Origin: a bacterium
Lineage (GTDB): Bacteria; Patescibacteriota; Microgenomatia; UBA1406; GWC2-37-13
Reading direction: 5' to 3'
DNA: 60,586 nucleotides
NCBI GenBank assembly: GCA_030647255.1
Contig: JAUSJK010000089.1
Span: forward strand, 1 to 60,586
Positions 34,421 through 43,761 of the stretch are shown one piece after another. The notes beneath the pieces were generated by a model that saw nothing but the letters and a program-made list of their open reading frames with translations, made no database searches and had not been told where the DNA came from. The first letter of the stretch is position 1, and every line of letters begins with the position of its first letter. The position numbers and the translations under genes were made by a program.

Positions 34421-35824
34421 ATGATGATTAAACGATTTTTTTTATTTCCTATTGTTTTGTTGCTCGTTATTGCTATTCCTCTATTTTTAATTACTTTTTT
34501 CCAGTATCGATCACAAGCTGAAGACGTAAAAGCCAATATCTATATCGACACTCAAAAAATAGAAGGAGCAGTTCCCGACAGGTGGAGAGCAATAGCTCAA
34601 GGAGGAGAAGAGTCGGGTACCCGGATGCTTGCCAATGTCGTCTCTCCCCTCGCCGCATTATATCCTCGTTATATACGCCTCGACCATATCTATGATTACT
34701 ACGATGTTCTCAATAGGGATGAAAACGGAAAACTTTCATACAACTGGCTCGCTCTTGACGAAACTGTCTGTGATATTTACCATACGGGAGCCAAACCATT
34801 TTTTTCTCTCGGCTATATGTCACCGGCTATATCACAGGATGGATCACTTATCTCTCTTCCTAAAAGTTGGAATGAATGGGCGGAGGTGGTACAAAAAACA
34901 ATCGAACATTATAGCGGAAAAACAACTCGACTGTGTGGACAGGTGTCGGGACAATGGATGGAAGATATATATTATGAAGTCTGGAATGAACCCGATTTGG
35001 AAACATTCGGCAAATGGAGTATCTATGGTGGGGAAAAAGATTATAAAAAATTATATTTATATTCTTCACTAGGTGCATCAAAAGCTCAGGATGTTCAAAA
35101 ATTTCTTCTCGGAGGGCCCGTCACCACACGGGCATACAAAAACTGGCTTACTACATTTTTAGATTATGTTTCTGCCAATAATCTTAAACTTGATTTTATC
35201 TCCTGGCACCATTATTCGAAGGATCCGGAAGATTTTGCCAATGACGTAAAAAGTGTCAACTCCTGGCTTTCTCCTGAAAAATATGCGAAATACAGGAGTC
35301 TTCCCAAAATCATCAGCGAGTGGGGATATGACTCCGACCCCAATCCTCTTTCAGATACCAATGTGGGAGCTGCCCACACTATTATGTCTCTACGTAATCT
35401 TATAGAACAAAATATAACTCTTGCCTTTTTATTTGAAGCGAAAGATGGAGCCACTCCCCGGTGGGGAATACTTTCTCATGAAGGGGAAAAGAAACCTCGT
35501 TATTATGCATTGAAAATGTTCAATTTACTCGAAGGAAACAGCATCCGGGTTGAAGGAGAAGGAACACACGTGAGAGCGTTTGCCTCCGCTTCACCACAGA
35601 AAACAACCGCGCTTCTTGTCAATTACGATATCGGTGCCAAAAACGTAGAACTTGTCCCCGTTACATTTACCAATCTTCCGACGGGCATATACGATCTCAC
35701 TATTACGTATCTTGAAGGAACAGAGGTGAAGTTAGACGCTATTGAAGTCACGAATAATATCTTCCGCCGAGATATACTTATGTCCCCTAACTCCGTCATC
35801 GCGCTCGAGTTAAAGAAACACTAG
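34421..35824 (+). CDS. GH39-like glycoside hydrolase, membrane anchored
   Basis: The protein has a TM anchor (FFLFPIVLLLVIAIPLFLITFF), then a TIM-barrel of the xylosidase/iduronidase type: YYEVWNEPDL holds the acid/base Glu and KIISEWGYD the nucleophile Glu. A C-terminal beta-sandwich follows. It would cut surface or host polysaccharide. The start is uncertain: an ATG at 34397 is also in frame. Confidence 0.8.
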   Translation: MMIKRFFLFPIVLLLVIAIPLFLITFFQYRSQAEDVKANIYIDTQKIEGAVPDRWRAIAQGGEESGTRMLANVVSPLAALYPRYIRLDHIYDYYDVLNRDENGKLSYNWLALDETVCDIYHTGAKPFFSLGYMSPAISQDGSLISLPKSWNEWAEVVQKTIEHYSGKTTRLCGQVSGQWMEDIYYEVWNEPDLETFGKWSIYGGEKDYKKLYLYSSLGASKAQDVQKFLLGGPVTTRAYKNWLTTFLDYVSANNLKLDFISWHHYSKDPEDFANDVKSVNSWLSPEKYAKYRSLPKIISEWGYDSDPNPLSDTNVGAAHTIMSLRNLIEQNITLAFLFEAKDGATPRWGILSHEGEKKPRYYALKMFNLLEGNSIRVEGEGTHVRAFASASPQKTTALLVNYDIGAKNVELVPVTFTNLPTGIYDLTITYLEGTEVKLDAIEVTNNIFRRDILMSPNSVIALELKKH

Positions 35825-35832
35825 TTCTATGT

Positions 35833-36141
35833 TTATCGGAATATCGACACAATGAGAGCTATGATAATCACGATCACAATAATATTAGGGAGCCCGGCAA
35901 TGGCAAAAATACCTAGTACGGAGAGAACCCATAAAAGAAGTAATACCGAAGCAATCGTCTGAAATGGACGAGGTAAAATACCTATCGCCCACCCGATGAC
36001 CGCAAGTATCAGAATCTCCCATAAAGTAACCGCGTGATTATTGATGGTAAAAAGTACAATATTTGGGATAGAGATACCTGTTATAGGAGCATACCCAAGA
36101 AACCAAAGAATGGCGAGAATAATAATGATTGTGACTATCAT
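35833..36141 (-). CDS. Small four-TM membrane protein
   Basis: The 102-residue protein is nearly all hydrophobic with 3-4 TM helices. No family is recognised. It is 3 bp after the YggT gene and so belongs to the same operon. Confidence 0.65.
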   Translation of the reverse strand: MIVTIIIILAILWFLGYAPITGISIPNIVLFTINNHAVTLWEILILAVIGWAIGILPRPFQTIASVLLLLWVLSVLGIFAIAGLPNIIVIVIIIALIVSIFR

Positions 36142-36144
36142 ATG

Positions 36145-36591
36145 TTATTGTGTTTCCACATCTTTTGATGTAATTGGGTAAATAATATCCAAGAGATAGA
36201 CGAGTCCCCAAGCGACACAAAGATATACTACGGCGGCAACTATCGTTGACCATTCAATCATAGAACTTCCGGTTACGGATATTCCCAAAATACCGCTAAA
36301 CGGACCTGCTAAAGGAGCCGTAAGAGCATAAATGAAACTCGTAAACCCGACAGATGAATTGGCACCCAGCATCTTTAGGACAACCCTAAATACGAGCAAT
36401 ACTTCAATGAATCCCAAAATATACCAAATAATTTGATTTAATCTGAAAATTGTTTTTTTCTTATCGTATACCTTTTGCGGGGCCTCTTCTTTTATTTTAG
36501 GTTCAACCTGTCTGGTAGTTTTGGTCACCACCTGTTGAGGCGATCGATTATTAATAGTCGTTACTTCTTGCACTGTGTCTGTGTCTGTCAT
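36145..36591 (-). CDS. YggT-family membrane protein
   Basis: The 148-residue protein has a charged N-terminal part (about 55 residues) and the YggT domain: IIWYILGFIEVLLVFRVVLKMLGAN, then TAPLAGPFSGILG (typical TxPLxxPF motif). YggT proteins link to cell division or turgor. The next gene on the same strand is a small membrane protein. Confidence 0.85.
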   Translation of the reverse strand: MTDTDTVQEVTTINNRSPQQVVTKTTRQVEPKIKEEAPQKVYDKKKTIFRLNQIIWYILGFIEVLLVFRVVLKMLGANSSVGFTSFIYALTAPLAGPFSGILGISVTGSSMIEWSTIVAAVVYLCVAWGLVYLLDIIYPITSKDVETQ

Positions 36592-36689
36592 AGTAAATCA
36601 AAGTTATAATTGCTAATAATGTAACTATCTTACCTCACGTGTTATAAATATGTTACAACTAATTCGCGGCACTTATCAAGTGTCTATTC

Positions 36690-37190
36690 TTAATGACCGC
36701 ACAATGTAGGGTTTTGCTGGCAGAATTGTTGCTGGGATTGTTGTACCTGCTGTTGCATCTGTTGGTTTTGTTTTGTCATATCATTCCACTGTTTCCAGAA
36801 CTGTTCATTCCATTCTTTGCTTCCCGGTTGGCCAGGCGCCACGGTAGGAAAAATCCACGTCGGATATTGATAACTTTCATTGGTTGAACTCGTTCCTTCT
36901 GCTCCAGATTGTGGAGCTACACCATTTCCGTTCGTCGGCTTTTTTGTCGGAGTGGGACTTGCCCTGAGTGGTTCGGCTTTGCTCACCATTAACGAAACCG
37001 AAGGGGTAGGCGAAGGTTCAACGCTCTTATCCATTCTGGTAAAAAAATCTTTGACTTTCGTATCCGCTTTTTTGAGTTCGTTTGGACCATAATATATTCC
37101 TAATAAAACGGCAATGACGATAAGAATAAAAATGGGGTGAGGACCACGGGAGTATTTGACGAAACCTTTTTTACTGTGAAAGCTTGACAT
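36690..37190 (-). CDS. Single-TM protein with Gln-rich C-terminus
   Basis: The 166-residue protein has one TM helix (FILIVIAVLLGIYY), a Pro/Ser/Thr-rich stretch, and a C-terminal W/Q-rich part (WKQWNDMTKQNQQMQQQVQQ). It is unrecognised. The ATG three codons after the longest start is chosen since TATAAT ends 7 nt before it. Confidence 0.6.
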   Translation of the reverse strand: MSSFHSKKGFVKYSRGPHPIFILIVIAVLLGIYYGPNELKKADTKVKDFFTRMDKSVEPSPTPSVSLMVSKAEPLRASPTPTKKPTNGNGVAPQSGAEGTSSTNESYQYPTWIFPTVAPGQPGSKEWNEQFWKQWNDMTKQNQQMQQQVQQSQQQFCQQNPTLCGH

Positions 37191-37248
37191 ACGGGTCATT
37201 ATATCAAACTATCTCACTCTTTTCAGCCTATTCTGTTACAATAATCTC

Positions 37249-37698
37249 ATGAAAACAGCCAATCGCAAATTCCAACGCGACTATGAACTGATCGAGCCGT
37301 ATGAAGCCGGCATCGTTTTGACTGGGGCAGAAGTAAAGTCCGTCAAACAAGGACATATCAAACTCGAAGATGCATTCGTCAGGATTGTCGGTTCTGAGGC
37401 ATTTTTAATCAATGCGGAGGTATCTATCTATAATTTCTCTCGGCCTCAAGGCTACGATTCCCGCCGCAGCCGGAAGCTTCTTTTACATAAAAAAGAGCTT
37501 TTGAGGCTAAAAGTCAAGATGGCCTCCTCGGGTAGGTTGACGATTGTGCCTGTGGCGTGTTATAATAAGGGGCACTTGGTCAAGCTCCAGATAGCTTTAG
37601 CCAAAGGCCGAAAAGAAGTAGAAAAGAAGAATTTGGATAAGAGAAGAGATATTGTACGAGATCAGGAACGAGAAGCGAAAGAGTATATGAAGGAGTAA
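37249..37698 (+). CDS. smpB: SsrA-binding protein SmpB
   Basis: The 149-residue protein is a full SmpB: NRKFQRDYELIEPYEAGIVLTGAEVKSVKQGHIKLEDAFV (read in parts) with the GAEVKS motif, and the C-terminal tail LDKRRDIVRDQEREAKEYMKE that enters the mRNA channel. It acts with tmRNA, encoded 52 bp downstream, in trans-translation. TACAAT ends 6 nt before the ATG. Confidence 0.96.
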   Translation: MKTANRKFQRDYELIEPYEAGIVLTGAEVKSVKQGHIKLEDAFVRIVGSEAFLINAEVSIYNFSRPQGYDSRRSRKLLLHKKELLRLKVKMASSGRLTIVPVACYNKGHLVKLQIALAKGRKEVEKKNLDKRRDIVRDQEREAKEYMKE

Positions 37699-37719
37699 AA
37701 AGATTAACATGTTCTAATG

Positions 37720-37750
37720 GGCTCGCCCTGAGCGAGCGAAGCGAGTCGAA
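37720..37750. repeat. CCTGAGCGA-type intergenic hairpin before ssrA
   Basis: GCTCGC-CCTGA-GCGAGC forms a hairpin, followed by GAAGCGAGTCGAAGG. A related fragment (CCTGAGCAAAGTCGAGGAAC) lies near 9732. Confidence 0.6.
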
Positions 37751-38180
37751 GGGGATGACAGGATTCGACGAGGAATTTGCACTTTTACACATCGTTAGGG
37801 CGGACCTATCCGTTAAATGGAAACCTTTTAAATGCAAAAGCTAATACTGCAATTGCAGATCTTAAGGCTTATGTTCTTGAAGCATATGAAAGCGCAACCG
37901 CGTCTCAGTATGCTCAAAACGCCGCATATTTATATGCGTAAAACCGTAAGATCCTCTGTATAAGTTTTCCTCTGTTCAACTTGTAGAGAGTAAACCAATG
38001 GAGGTAAGATTTTTTTGGCATTCCCGATTGGCCAGGAAAGTCGACAACTCATAATCGGCTGTATATCCATCTTTGTTTATTTATAAAGGTATACTCGAGC
38101 CCACAAATAAACTATCCCTAGCTATAAAATGTGTTTGAGTGTTTCCCCGGACCCCGGTTCAATTCCGGGCATCTCCACCA
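37751..38180 (+). ncRNA. ssrA: Transfer-messenger RNA (tmRNA)
   Basis: The 5' end GGGGATGACAGGATTCGACG and the 3' end with T-arm CCCCGG...TTCAATTCCGGG and CATCTCC-ACCA pair as a tRNA-like acceptor (GGGGATG/CATCTCC). The CCA is encoded. The tag frame runs from about 37840 (A-N-T-A-I-A) to a TAA at 37939 and ends A-A-Y-L-Y-A, about 33 residues. It directly follows smpB. Confidence 0.93.
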
Positions 38181-38184
38181 CTTC

Positions 38185-38206
38185 GTCCCGACTGAAACGT
38201 CGGGAC
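38185..38206 (+). terminator. Hairpin right after tmRNA
   Basis: GTCCCGAC and GTCGGGAC pair around a six-base loop, 4 bases after the CCA of tmRNA. No T-tract follows, so it may protect or process the end. Confidence 0.45.
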
Positions 38207-38267
38207 TACGTTAGGTGCACGGCACTCTTCTTTCTTTACGCCTCCTTGATAGTAAAATAGAAGTGGT

Positions 38268-38318
38268 GCCCCAAATCGAAGCTCGATCTTATCAGAGTGA
38301 AGTGGGGCTTTTTTTTTG
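38268..38318 (+). terminator. Rho-independent terminator
   Basis: GCCCCA pairs with TGGGGC, followed by nine or more T. The loop is long (29 nt) and may hold a small inner stem. It would end ssrA transcription. Confidence 0.55.
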
Positions 38319-38472
38319 GTGGCACGGCCACTACTAGAAATATCCACGCTTAAAATCTTTATGAGAAGTGTGTCCCTAACGAAACCCTAACGAAGCGCAG
38401 CGAAGTGGGTGAAGTGGGACTTGTAGTCTATAATCCATTGACTTCACTGTTTTTCTCTTCTATTTTTAACTT

Positions 38473-38715
38473 GTGTATTATGTATACATTCTTCTCCTAA
38501 AAAATAAAACGTACTATACGGGTTTTTCTGCTGATCTTCGTGAACGTTATAAAAACCATCAAGGAGGCAATGTTTCTCGGACCAAAAACCTGAGACCGTT
38601 ACAACTTGTTTACTATTCTGCTTTTAATTCCAAATTAAAAGCTCTACATTTCGAAAGCTATCTTAAAACTCCATCTGGTTTCGCTTTCAGAAATAAACGC
38701 CTCATTTCAAAATAG
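38473..38715 (+). CDS. Intact small GIY-YIG nuclease
   Basis: The 80-residue protein is a full GIY-YIG (UvrC-like) domain: YYVYILLLKNKTYYTG, ADLRERYKNH, LRPLQLVYYSAF and ESYLKT. It starts with GTG. Unlike the relics elsewhere it has no internal deletion, and it belongs to a different subtype. Its place after ssrA fits the frequent presence of such genes near RNA genes in this group. Confidence 0.85.
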   Translation: MYYVYILLLKNKTYYTGFSADLRERYKNHQGGNVSRTKNLRPLQLVYYSAFNSKLKALHFESYLKTPSGFAFRNKRLISK

Positions 38716-38804
38716 TAAACTCACTCTAATTAATAATAGATCGCTTGATTATGTGGAAATTATTTATATTGATTTTAATTTTCTAAAATCATATAGTTTT
38801 AATA

Positions 38805-39356
38805 ATGAAAATCTACCTTATACGGCATGGTCTCACACCTCTCAATAAACAAAAAAAGGTCAATGGAGAAGTAGATGAACCTTTAGCGACCGAAGGAATC
38901 GAACAAGCTAAAGCAATTATCTCCTTTATCCCTAAAGGTGTTACTCATATTTATAGTTCATCACTGTTACGAGCAAAACAGACAGCAAACATCATAATTT
39001 CAAAATTAAATATTCCTGTTTCTTTTCACGATGAACTTTCGGAAGTACGAATGGGCTCACTTGCTGGCAAATCATGGGAACAAATGGATGACGGGTTGGA
39101 GTTAAAGAAAAAGCATAGAACAGTACAATTTAACTATCGTCCATATGGAGGAGAATCTGTTGAAGATGTCAAGAAGAGGCTTATTCCATTTTTTAAGAAA
39201 ATTAATGCTAAGCATAAAGATAACGAAGCTTTAATTATCACACACGGAGCAATGATACGCCTTATATATCTACTTGAACATGGAGAGTCAATCTATGAAA
39301 CTGAAAAGCACGTTTCACTCTTATCGTTTGATCTCGATAAAATTTTAAAACATTAA
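38805..39356 (+). CDS. Histidine phosphatase (PGAM family)
   Basis: The 183-residue protein has the LIRHGLTPLN motif with the catalytic His, RAKQTANII, SEVRMGSLAGKSWEQM and ITHGAMIRLI with the second His. The substrate is unknown. TATAGT ends 7 nt before the ATG. Confidence 0.9.
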   Translation: MKIYLIRHGLTPLNKQKKVNGEVDEPLATEGIEQAKAIISFIPKGVTHIYSSSLLRAKQTANIIISKLNIPVSFHDELSEVRMGSLAGKSWEQMDDGLELKKKHRTVQFNYRPYGGESVEDVKKRLIPFFKKINAKHKDNEALIITHGAMIRLIYLLEHGESIYETEKHVSLLSFDLDKILKH

Positions 39357-39415
39357 ACGCTTCTACTGCCCAGATTCTCAAAAGAACCCTGAAGAAATTA
39401 ATTTGAAAACTTTTG

Positions 39416-39931
39416 TTATTTAACTACCATATACCTAAGCTCTAGTATATTTTCATTTACTCTCACACTTTCTATCAACTCCAATTTCATATCGAAACTA
39501 CCCTGAGCGAAGACGGATATGCCTTCGCCTATAATTATCGAGTTTACATCTAGTATCACTTCATCTATCAATCCCCTTTTGGCAAACTCCATATTCGTCT
39601 TTGATCCGCCAGTTACTATCACTTCCTTAAACCCTTCTTTTCGTAATATCTCGAGAGCTTCTTCTGGAAAACTTGCCAGAATAAATCCCTCTTTTAATTG
39701 AATAGAAGATCGGGAAATAATTACTTTTTTGATATCCTGAATATCTTTAAGATAGTCACCCTCCCATGAGATAACCTGTTGATATGTTTTTCTTCCCCAG
39801 ATTATACAGCCGACCTTACGAGCAAGCTCTATGAATCGAACCCAGTTGCCAGAATATAAAAAATCTTCACTCCCAGTTTTGGTCGCAATAATTCCATTGG
39901 CCGATACGGCCATGGACAGAATAACTTTCAT
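39416..39931 (-). CDS. RibD C-terminal/dihydrofolate reductase-like protein
   Basis: The 171-residue protein has the RibD_C/DHFR-like fold: MAVSANGIIATK, IIWGRKTYQQV and VIVTGGSKTNMEFAKRGLIDEVILDV. It would reduce a pterin- or pyrimidine-like substrate with NADPH. It follows the restriction enzyme gene with overlap, a surprising neighbour. Confidence 0.82.
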   Translation of the reverse strand: MKVILSMAVSANGIIATKTGSEDFLYSGNWVRFIELARKVGCIIWGRKTYQQVISWEGDYLKDIQDIKKVIISRSSIQLKEGFILASFPEEALEILRKEGFKEVIVTGGSKTNMEFAKRGLIDEVILDVNSIIIGEGISVFAQGSFDMKLELIESVRVNENILELRYMVVK

Positions 39932-39936
39932 AAAAG

Positions 39937-40728
39937 TCAAAATAGTTTATCTCTCTTCTGAAGAAATTTTTTGGACACATAATCGATTATTTTCGGCCAA
40001 TCAATTAATCCGTCTGAACCTAAATACTGATCAGAAAACTCTTTGGTCATTTCATTAACTTTGGCTACATAAGATTTCGTAAAGCTTTCATCTCTTTTTT
40101 TCGCCTCTTTATCTAAAGGAATAATAATTTTTTGGTAGAATATACTATCATCTGTCACTAGCTCCCAGAACTCTTGACCGCAATATTTATAGTAACTTTT
40201 TTCATTATCACGACGGTCTACCTTGTGGGGCTTATTATCTTTGCCGTACATACAACCGTTGACGGCTATAACTTTGTTTGATATTCCTTCATTCATTAGA
40301 ATTCTTTTTGCTTTTTTAAAATTATTTTTCATCTCAGATATCTGATCTTTATTTCCCCAATACACTCCTGATTTAATACCAACAATATAAGTTTTTTCGT
40401 CTCTCATAAATATTAAGTCTACACTTTTGAACTTTCCTTTTTCAGCCTTATATCCATTAAATACTTTTTGACACACAAATATTGCCAACTCTTCCATTAA
40501 GTTTCCGAATATTGTTTCTTCTTGAGAAGACAAATATGCATCTAAAACATACTTAACAAGCTCTTCTGAAGTTTCAATATTTTTAGCTTTAAAAAGATAT
40601 GGATTTTTTCTTCTAAGTATATAACTCAGACTTAATTCATTAAGCTTACTCACTCTTTTTTTATTAAAAGGTACGATCACCTTTTCTGCAATAAATTGTT
40701 GTAACTCATCTAGGCTTATTTTATCCAT
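39937..40728 (-). CDS. PmeII-like type II restriction endonuclease
   Basis: The 263-residue protein resembles PmeII-family enzymes: SYILRRKNPYLFKAKNI, GNLMEELAIFVCQKVFNGYK and the likely catalytic pair KSVDLIF ... YIVGIKSG. It would cut DNA at sites protected by the methylase, whose gene overlaps it by 8 bp. The target site cannot be read from sequence. Confidence 0.78.
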   Translation of the reverse strand: MDKISLDELQQFIAEKVIVPFNKKRVSKLNELSLSYILRRKNPYLFKAKNIETSEELVKYVLDAYLSSQEETIFGNLMEELAIFVCQKVFNGYKAEKGKFKSVDLIFMRDEKTYIVGIKSGVYWGNKDQISEMKNNFKKAKRILMNEGISNKVIAVNGCMYGKDNKPHKVDRRDNEKSYYKYCGQEFWELVTDDSIFYQKIIIPLDKEAKKRDESFTKSYVAKVNEMTKEFSDQYLGSDGLIDWPKIIDYVSKKFLQKRDKLF

Positions 40729-41653
40729 AAAGCTTTAATTGATTAACAAAATCTTCTTCCGCACTTAGTTTAAGATCAATTTTTATTTTGTTTACTCTTT
40801 GTTGAGTATTCTTTTTAAATCTATTTATGGCTATTTCGTAATATTCAGGGAGTATTTCTATACCAATTGAGTCTCTCTCCAATAAAGCAGAAGCTACAGA
40901 CGTAGTGCCGCTTCCTAAAAATGGATCCAATACTAGATCTCCTTCCTTTGTAAATAATTTAATAAACCATGATGGAAGCTCCATAGGAAAAGTTGCGCTA
41001 TGATTTTTGTTTGAACTTTCAGTCGCTAAGTGAAGAACATTTGAAGGATAAACTAATTCTTTACCTACCCAATTAGCAATTCGTTTGCCAAAACCACTTC
41101 CGACTCTGGAATTATCTCTTTTCATATCCGTTTCACTAAGATTTTTTAGTCGCGTCTTGGCCCAATCGCCAATAGGCACTTTAACTGCATCTTGATACAT
41201 ATTAAATTTTCGATCCTTATTAAACTGAAGCAATCTCTCCCATGCGTCTCTGAATCTATTCGGCCATTTGCCAGGATGACAATTTTTTTTATGCCAAATA
41301 AACTCTTCTGTCCATAGCCATCCTTGTTTTCGCATTTCAAGAATAAGGTTAAGTATATAAGTGTGTCTTTCTCCTTCTAGTACTTTTTCCTTAATATTTA
41401 AAATAAATGTTCCTTTAGGCTTCAGCACTCTTAAAAGCTCTTTAGTTATAGGTAAAAACCATTCTACATATCTATCTGGGTCAATCCCTCCATATGTTGA
41501 TTTCCTTTGGTCTGCATAAGGAGGTGAAGTTATTACTAAGTCGACTGTGTTATCTTTTATTTTTTTGAGCGCATCTAAACAATCGGATAGATAAAATTCA
41601 GACGTAGAATCTTTATAAGTTAAAATTTCTTTTTTAGTATCTAAAATAGTCAT
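40721..41653 (-). CDS. Type II DNA methyltransferase (TSPPY, class beta)
   Basis: The 310-residue protein has motif IV TSPPY, motif X/I LDPFLGSGTTSVA and ERDSIGIEILPEYYEIA in the class beta order. TSPPY suggests an N4-cytosine (or N6-adenine) methylase. It is the partner of the PmeII-like enzyme just downstream. Confidence 0.88.
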   Translation of the reverse strand: MTILDTKKEILTYKDSTSEFYLSDCLDALKKIKDNTVDLVITSPPYADQRKSTYGGIDPDRYVEWFLPITKELLRVLKPKGTFILNIKEKVLEGERHTYILNLILEMRKQGWLWTEEFIWHKKNCHPGKWPNRFRDAWERLLQFNKDRKFNMYQDAVKVPIGDWAKTRLKNLSETDMKRDNSRVGSGFGKRIANWVGKELVYPSNVLHLATESSNKNHSATFPMELPSWFIKLFTKEGDLVLDPFLGSGTTSVASALLERDSIGIEILPEYYEIAINRFKKNTQQRVNKIKIDLKLSAEEDFVNQLKLYG

Positions 41654-41747
41654 ATTTGTAAGATAATTTTATCATGTTATTCCTCACTTTTAATTAAATA
41701 TAGCTTAATGAGAAAACTGGAGTCGGAATGGTCTATAATACTTTCAT

Positions 41748-42254
41748 ATGATAGTTAAAAATCCAGATCAAAGGGTAGTGGTATTGGTCGATGTCCAGAA
41801 TCTTTATTACTCCGCCCGGAATTTATACAAAGCTCGCGTTAACTTCCGAAACCTGCTCGAACTTGTTCTGGCGGGAAGAACTCTCACCAGAGCCATCGCC
41901 TATGTTATACGGGCAGATGAGGAAAAAGAGGAAGAATTTTTTGAAGCACTTCATGCGGCCGGTTTTGAAATCAAAGAAAAGAAACTGCAGATTTTCTACG
42001 GCGGCGCTAAAAAAGGAGACTGGGATATCGGAATTGCGATGGACGCCATTCGCCTTGGTCATAAAGTCGACTCCATCATCCTCATCTCAGGCGACGGTGA
42101 CTATCAACCTGTCGTCAACTATTTACAACAAGCGCTTGGGTGTCTGGTAGAAGTAGCCGCATTCAGAAAAACGGCCAATAAGCAACTTGTCGAAATGGCT
42201 GACGATTTTACGAATATCGAAGACCATACCCACTCCCTGCTATTTAGGAAATAA
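41748..42254 (+). CDS. NYN/LabA-type nuclease domain protein
   Basis: The 168-residue protein has the NYN order: VLVDVQNLYY with the first Asp, KGDWDIGIAMDAIRL, and LISGDGDYQPVVNYL. NYN proteins are PIN-like RNases. TATAAT ends 8 nt before the ATG. Confidence 0.88.
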   Translation: MIVKNPDQRVVVLVDVQNLYYSARNLYKARVNFRNLLELVLAGRTLTRAIAYVIRADEEKEEEFFEALHAAGFEIKEKKLQIFYGGAKKGDWDIGIAMDAIRLGHKVDSIILISGDGDYQPVVNYLQQALGCLVEVAAFRKTANKQLVEMADDFTNIEDHTHSLLFRK

Positions 42255-42310
42255 GACGATGAGAACTTCATAGCAATCTTTTTCGTCAGTAATAGGTGTA
42301 TAATGAGAGC

Positions 42311-42892
42311 ATGATAACAATTAAAATTCTCACCGGATCAACCCGGCCTGATCGATTTAATGTTCAGCCCGTCGCCTGGATTACCAGTATTGCCAAGAAA
42401 AGAAAAACGATCAAGACGGAGCTTGTCGATTTGGAGAAACTACAGTTACCCTTCTTAGATGAACCGATGGCTCCAATGATGCATAAATATTCCAAGGAGC
42501 ATACGAAACATTTGTCAAAAATCATCAACGATGCGGACGGATTTATTTTTGTCACTCCTGAATATAATCATTCATACTCGGCTGTGCTAAAAAATGCTAT
42601 CGATTATCTTTTTTACGAATGGAACTGCAAACCGGTAAGTTTTATAGGGTATGGCTCTATCGCTGGAGGTTCACGAGGAATTGAACACTTGCGCGGTGTG
42701 GCGGCAGAGTTGAAGATGTATGACTTGCGCGAAACAATACTTCTGCCCAATTATTGGGAAAATACAGATAAGGATGGCACATATCATTTTAATGAACAAC
42801 ACGAGAAAGCCGCAAGCGATATGCTTGACTCACTTATCTTCTGGGCTGAGAGAATGAAAGAAGCGCGAAAACTAATTAATGCGAAAAAATAA
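42311..42892 (+). CDS. NADPH-dependent FMN reductase family protein
   Basis: The 193-residue flavodoxin-like protein has ILTGSTRPDRFNVQP for the FMN phosphate, FVTPEYNHSYSAVLKNAIDYL and GYGSIAGGSRG. It would reduce FMN or quinones. TATAAT ends 6 nt before the ATG. It overlaps the convergent methyltransferase by 17 bp. Confidence 0.88.
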   Translation: MITIKILTGSTRPDRFNVQPVAWITSIAKKRKTIKTELVDLEKLQLPFLDEPMAPMMHKYSKEHTKHLSKIINDADGFIFVTPEYNHSYSAVLKNAIDYLFYEWNCKPVSFIGYGSIAGGSRGIEHLRGVAAELKMYDLRETILLPNYWENTDKDGTYHFNEQHEKAASDMLDSLIFWAERMKEARKLINAKK

Positions 42893-43691
42893 GCAAAACC
42901 GCTTCGCCAGTACGGAAGATTTTATTGATAAATGAAAGAAGTCTAAAATATATTCTCTTTTTTAAAGGATAATCTCGTCTTTCATCGTCAGAAAAATATT
43001 CATGGATAACTTTTAAGCCTAATTTCTCGATAATTTTAACAACATCTCTACTACTAAAATGCCAGATATGCTGATCGGGTAAAAGTGCCTCCCAATATTT
43101 TTTACGTAGAAAGAAAATAATATTATCTCTATTTGGAACACCGATGACAAGTACACCTCCCTTTTTTAACGCATTTTTTGCCGACTTAATTTCCTTTATC
43201 GGATCTTCTATATGTTCAAGCACATGATTGTAGATAATGCAGTCAAACTTAGATCTATGTGTCTTCTGAAAATCAGCCAGAGTTCCTTCAAACATGTCCT
43301 TACCTAATCGAGATCGCGCTCTTTTATAAGCCTCTTTATTTGGCTCAATTCCTGTCACCTTAAATCCTTCCTTCTTAAGAAGCGCGAGTAAAATGCCTGT
43401 CGAACAGCCAACGTCGAGCACACTTCCACCAGGTGTATACTTTTTAATCGCCTCGACGATGGGCCGAAATAATTCAGTAAATCTATTTTCCTGTTCATCA
43501 TACAATTCACCCTTACTTTGCTTCGGATCAAATACATTTTTTTGAGAAGGGAATGTTTTAAGGAGACCGCAGTTTGTACACTTGCCGATACTAGCACCCT
43601 CAAATCGCTTAAATACCGTTTCGTTTTTATAGACGATGTATTCTTCAAATGAAGATTCATTCTTACGACAAATACACGATGAGGTCAACAT
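42876..43691 (-). CDS. Class I SAM methyltransferase with N-terminal Cys motifs
   Basis: The 271-residue protein has a C..C/C..C region (CICRK near residue 6; CTNCGLL near 38), then VLDVGCSTGILLALL for SAM binding and NHVLEHIEDP. This layout is common for methyltransferases in surface sugar or lipid clusters. TATTAT ends 7 nt before the ATG. Confidence 0.8.
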   Translation of the reverse strand: MLTSSCICRKNESSFEEYIVYKNETVFKRFEGASIGKCTNCGLLKTFPSQKNVFDPKQSKGELYDEQENRFTELFRPIVEAIKKYTPGGSVLDVGCSTGILLALLKKEGFKVTGIEPNKEAYKRARSRLGKDMFEGTLADFQKTHRSKFDCIIYNHVLEHIEDPIKEIKSAKNALKKGGVLVIGVPNRDNIIFFLRKKYWEALLPDQHIWHFSSRDVVKIIEKLGLKVIHEYFSDDERRDYPLKKRIYFRLLSFINKIFRTGEAVLLIFSH

Positions 43692-43761
43692 GGAAAAAAT
43701 AATAAAACGAAATCAAAAAGGATAGCCTATGGATATATTATACCTCATGGAGAAAGTTATT

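Noticed and set aside
38159-38347. 62-residue frame on the minus strand
   Set aside because: It overlaps the 3' end of tmRNA and its terminator; no family or start signal.
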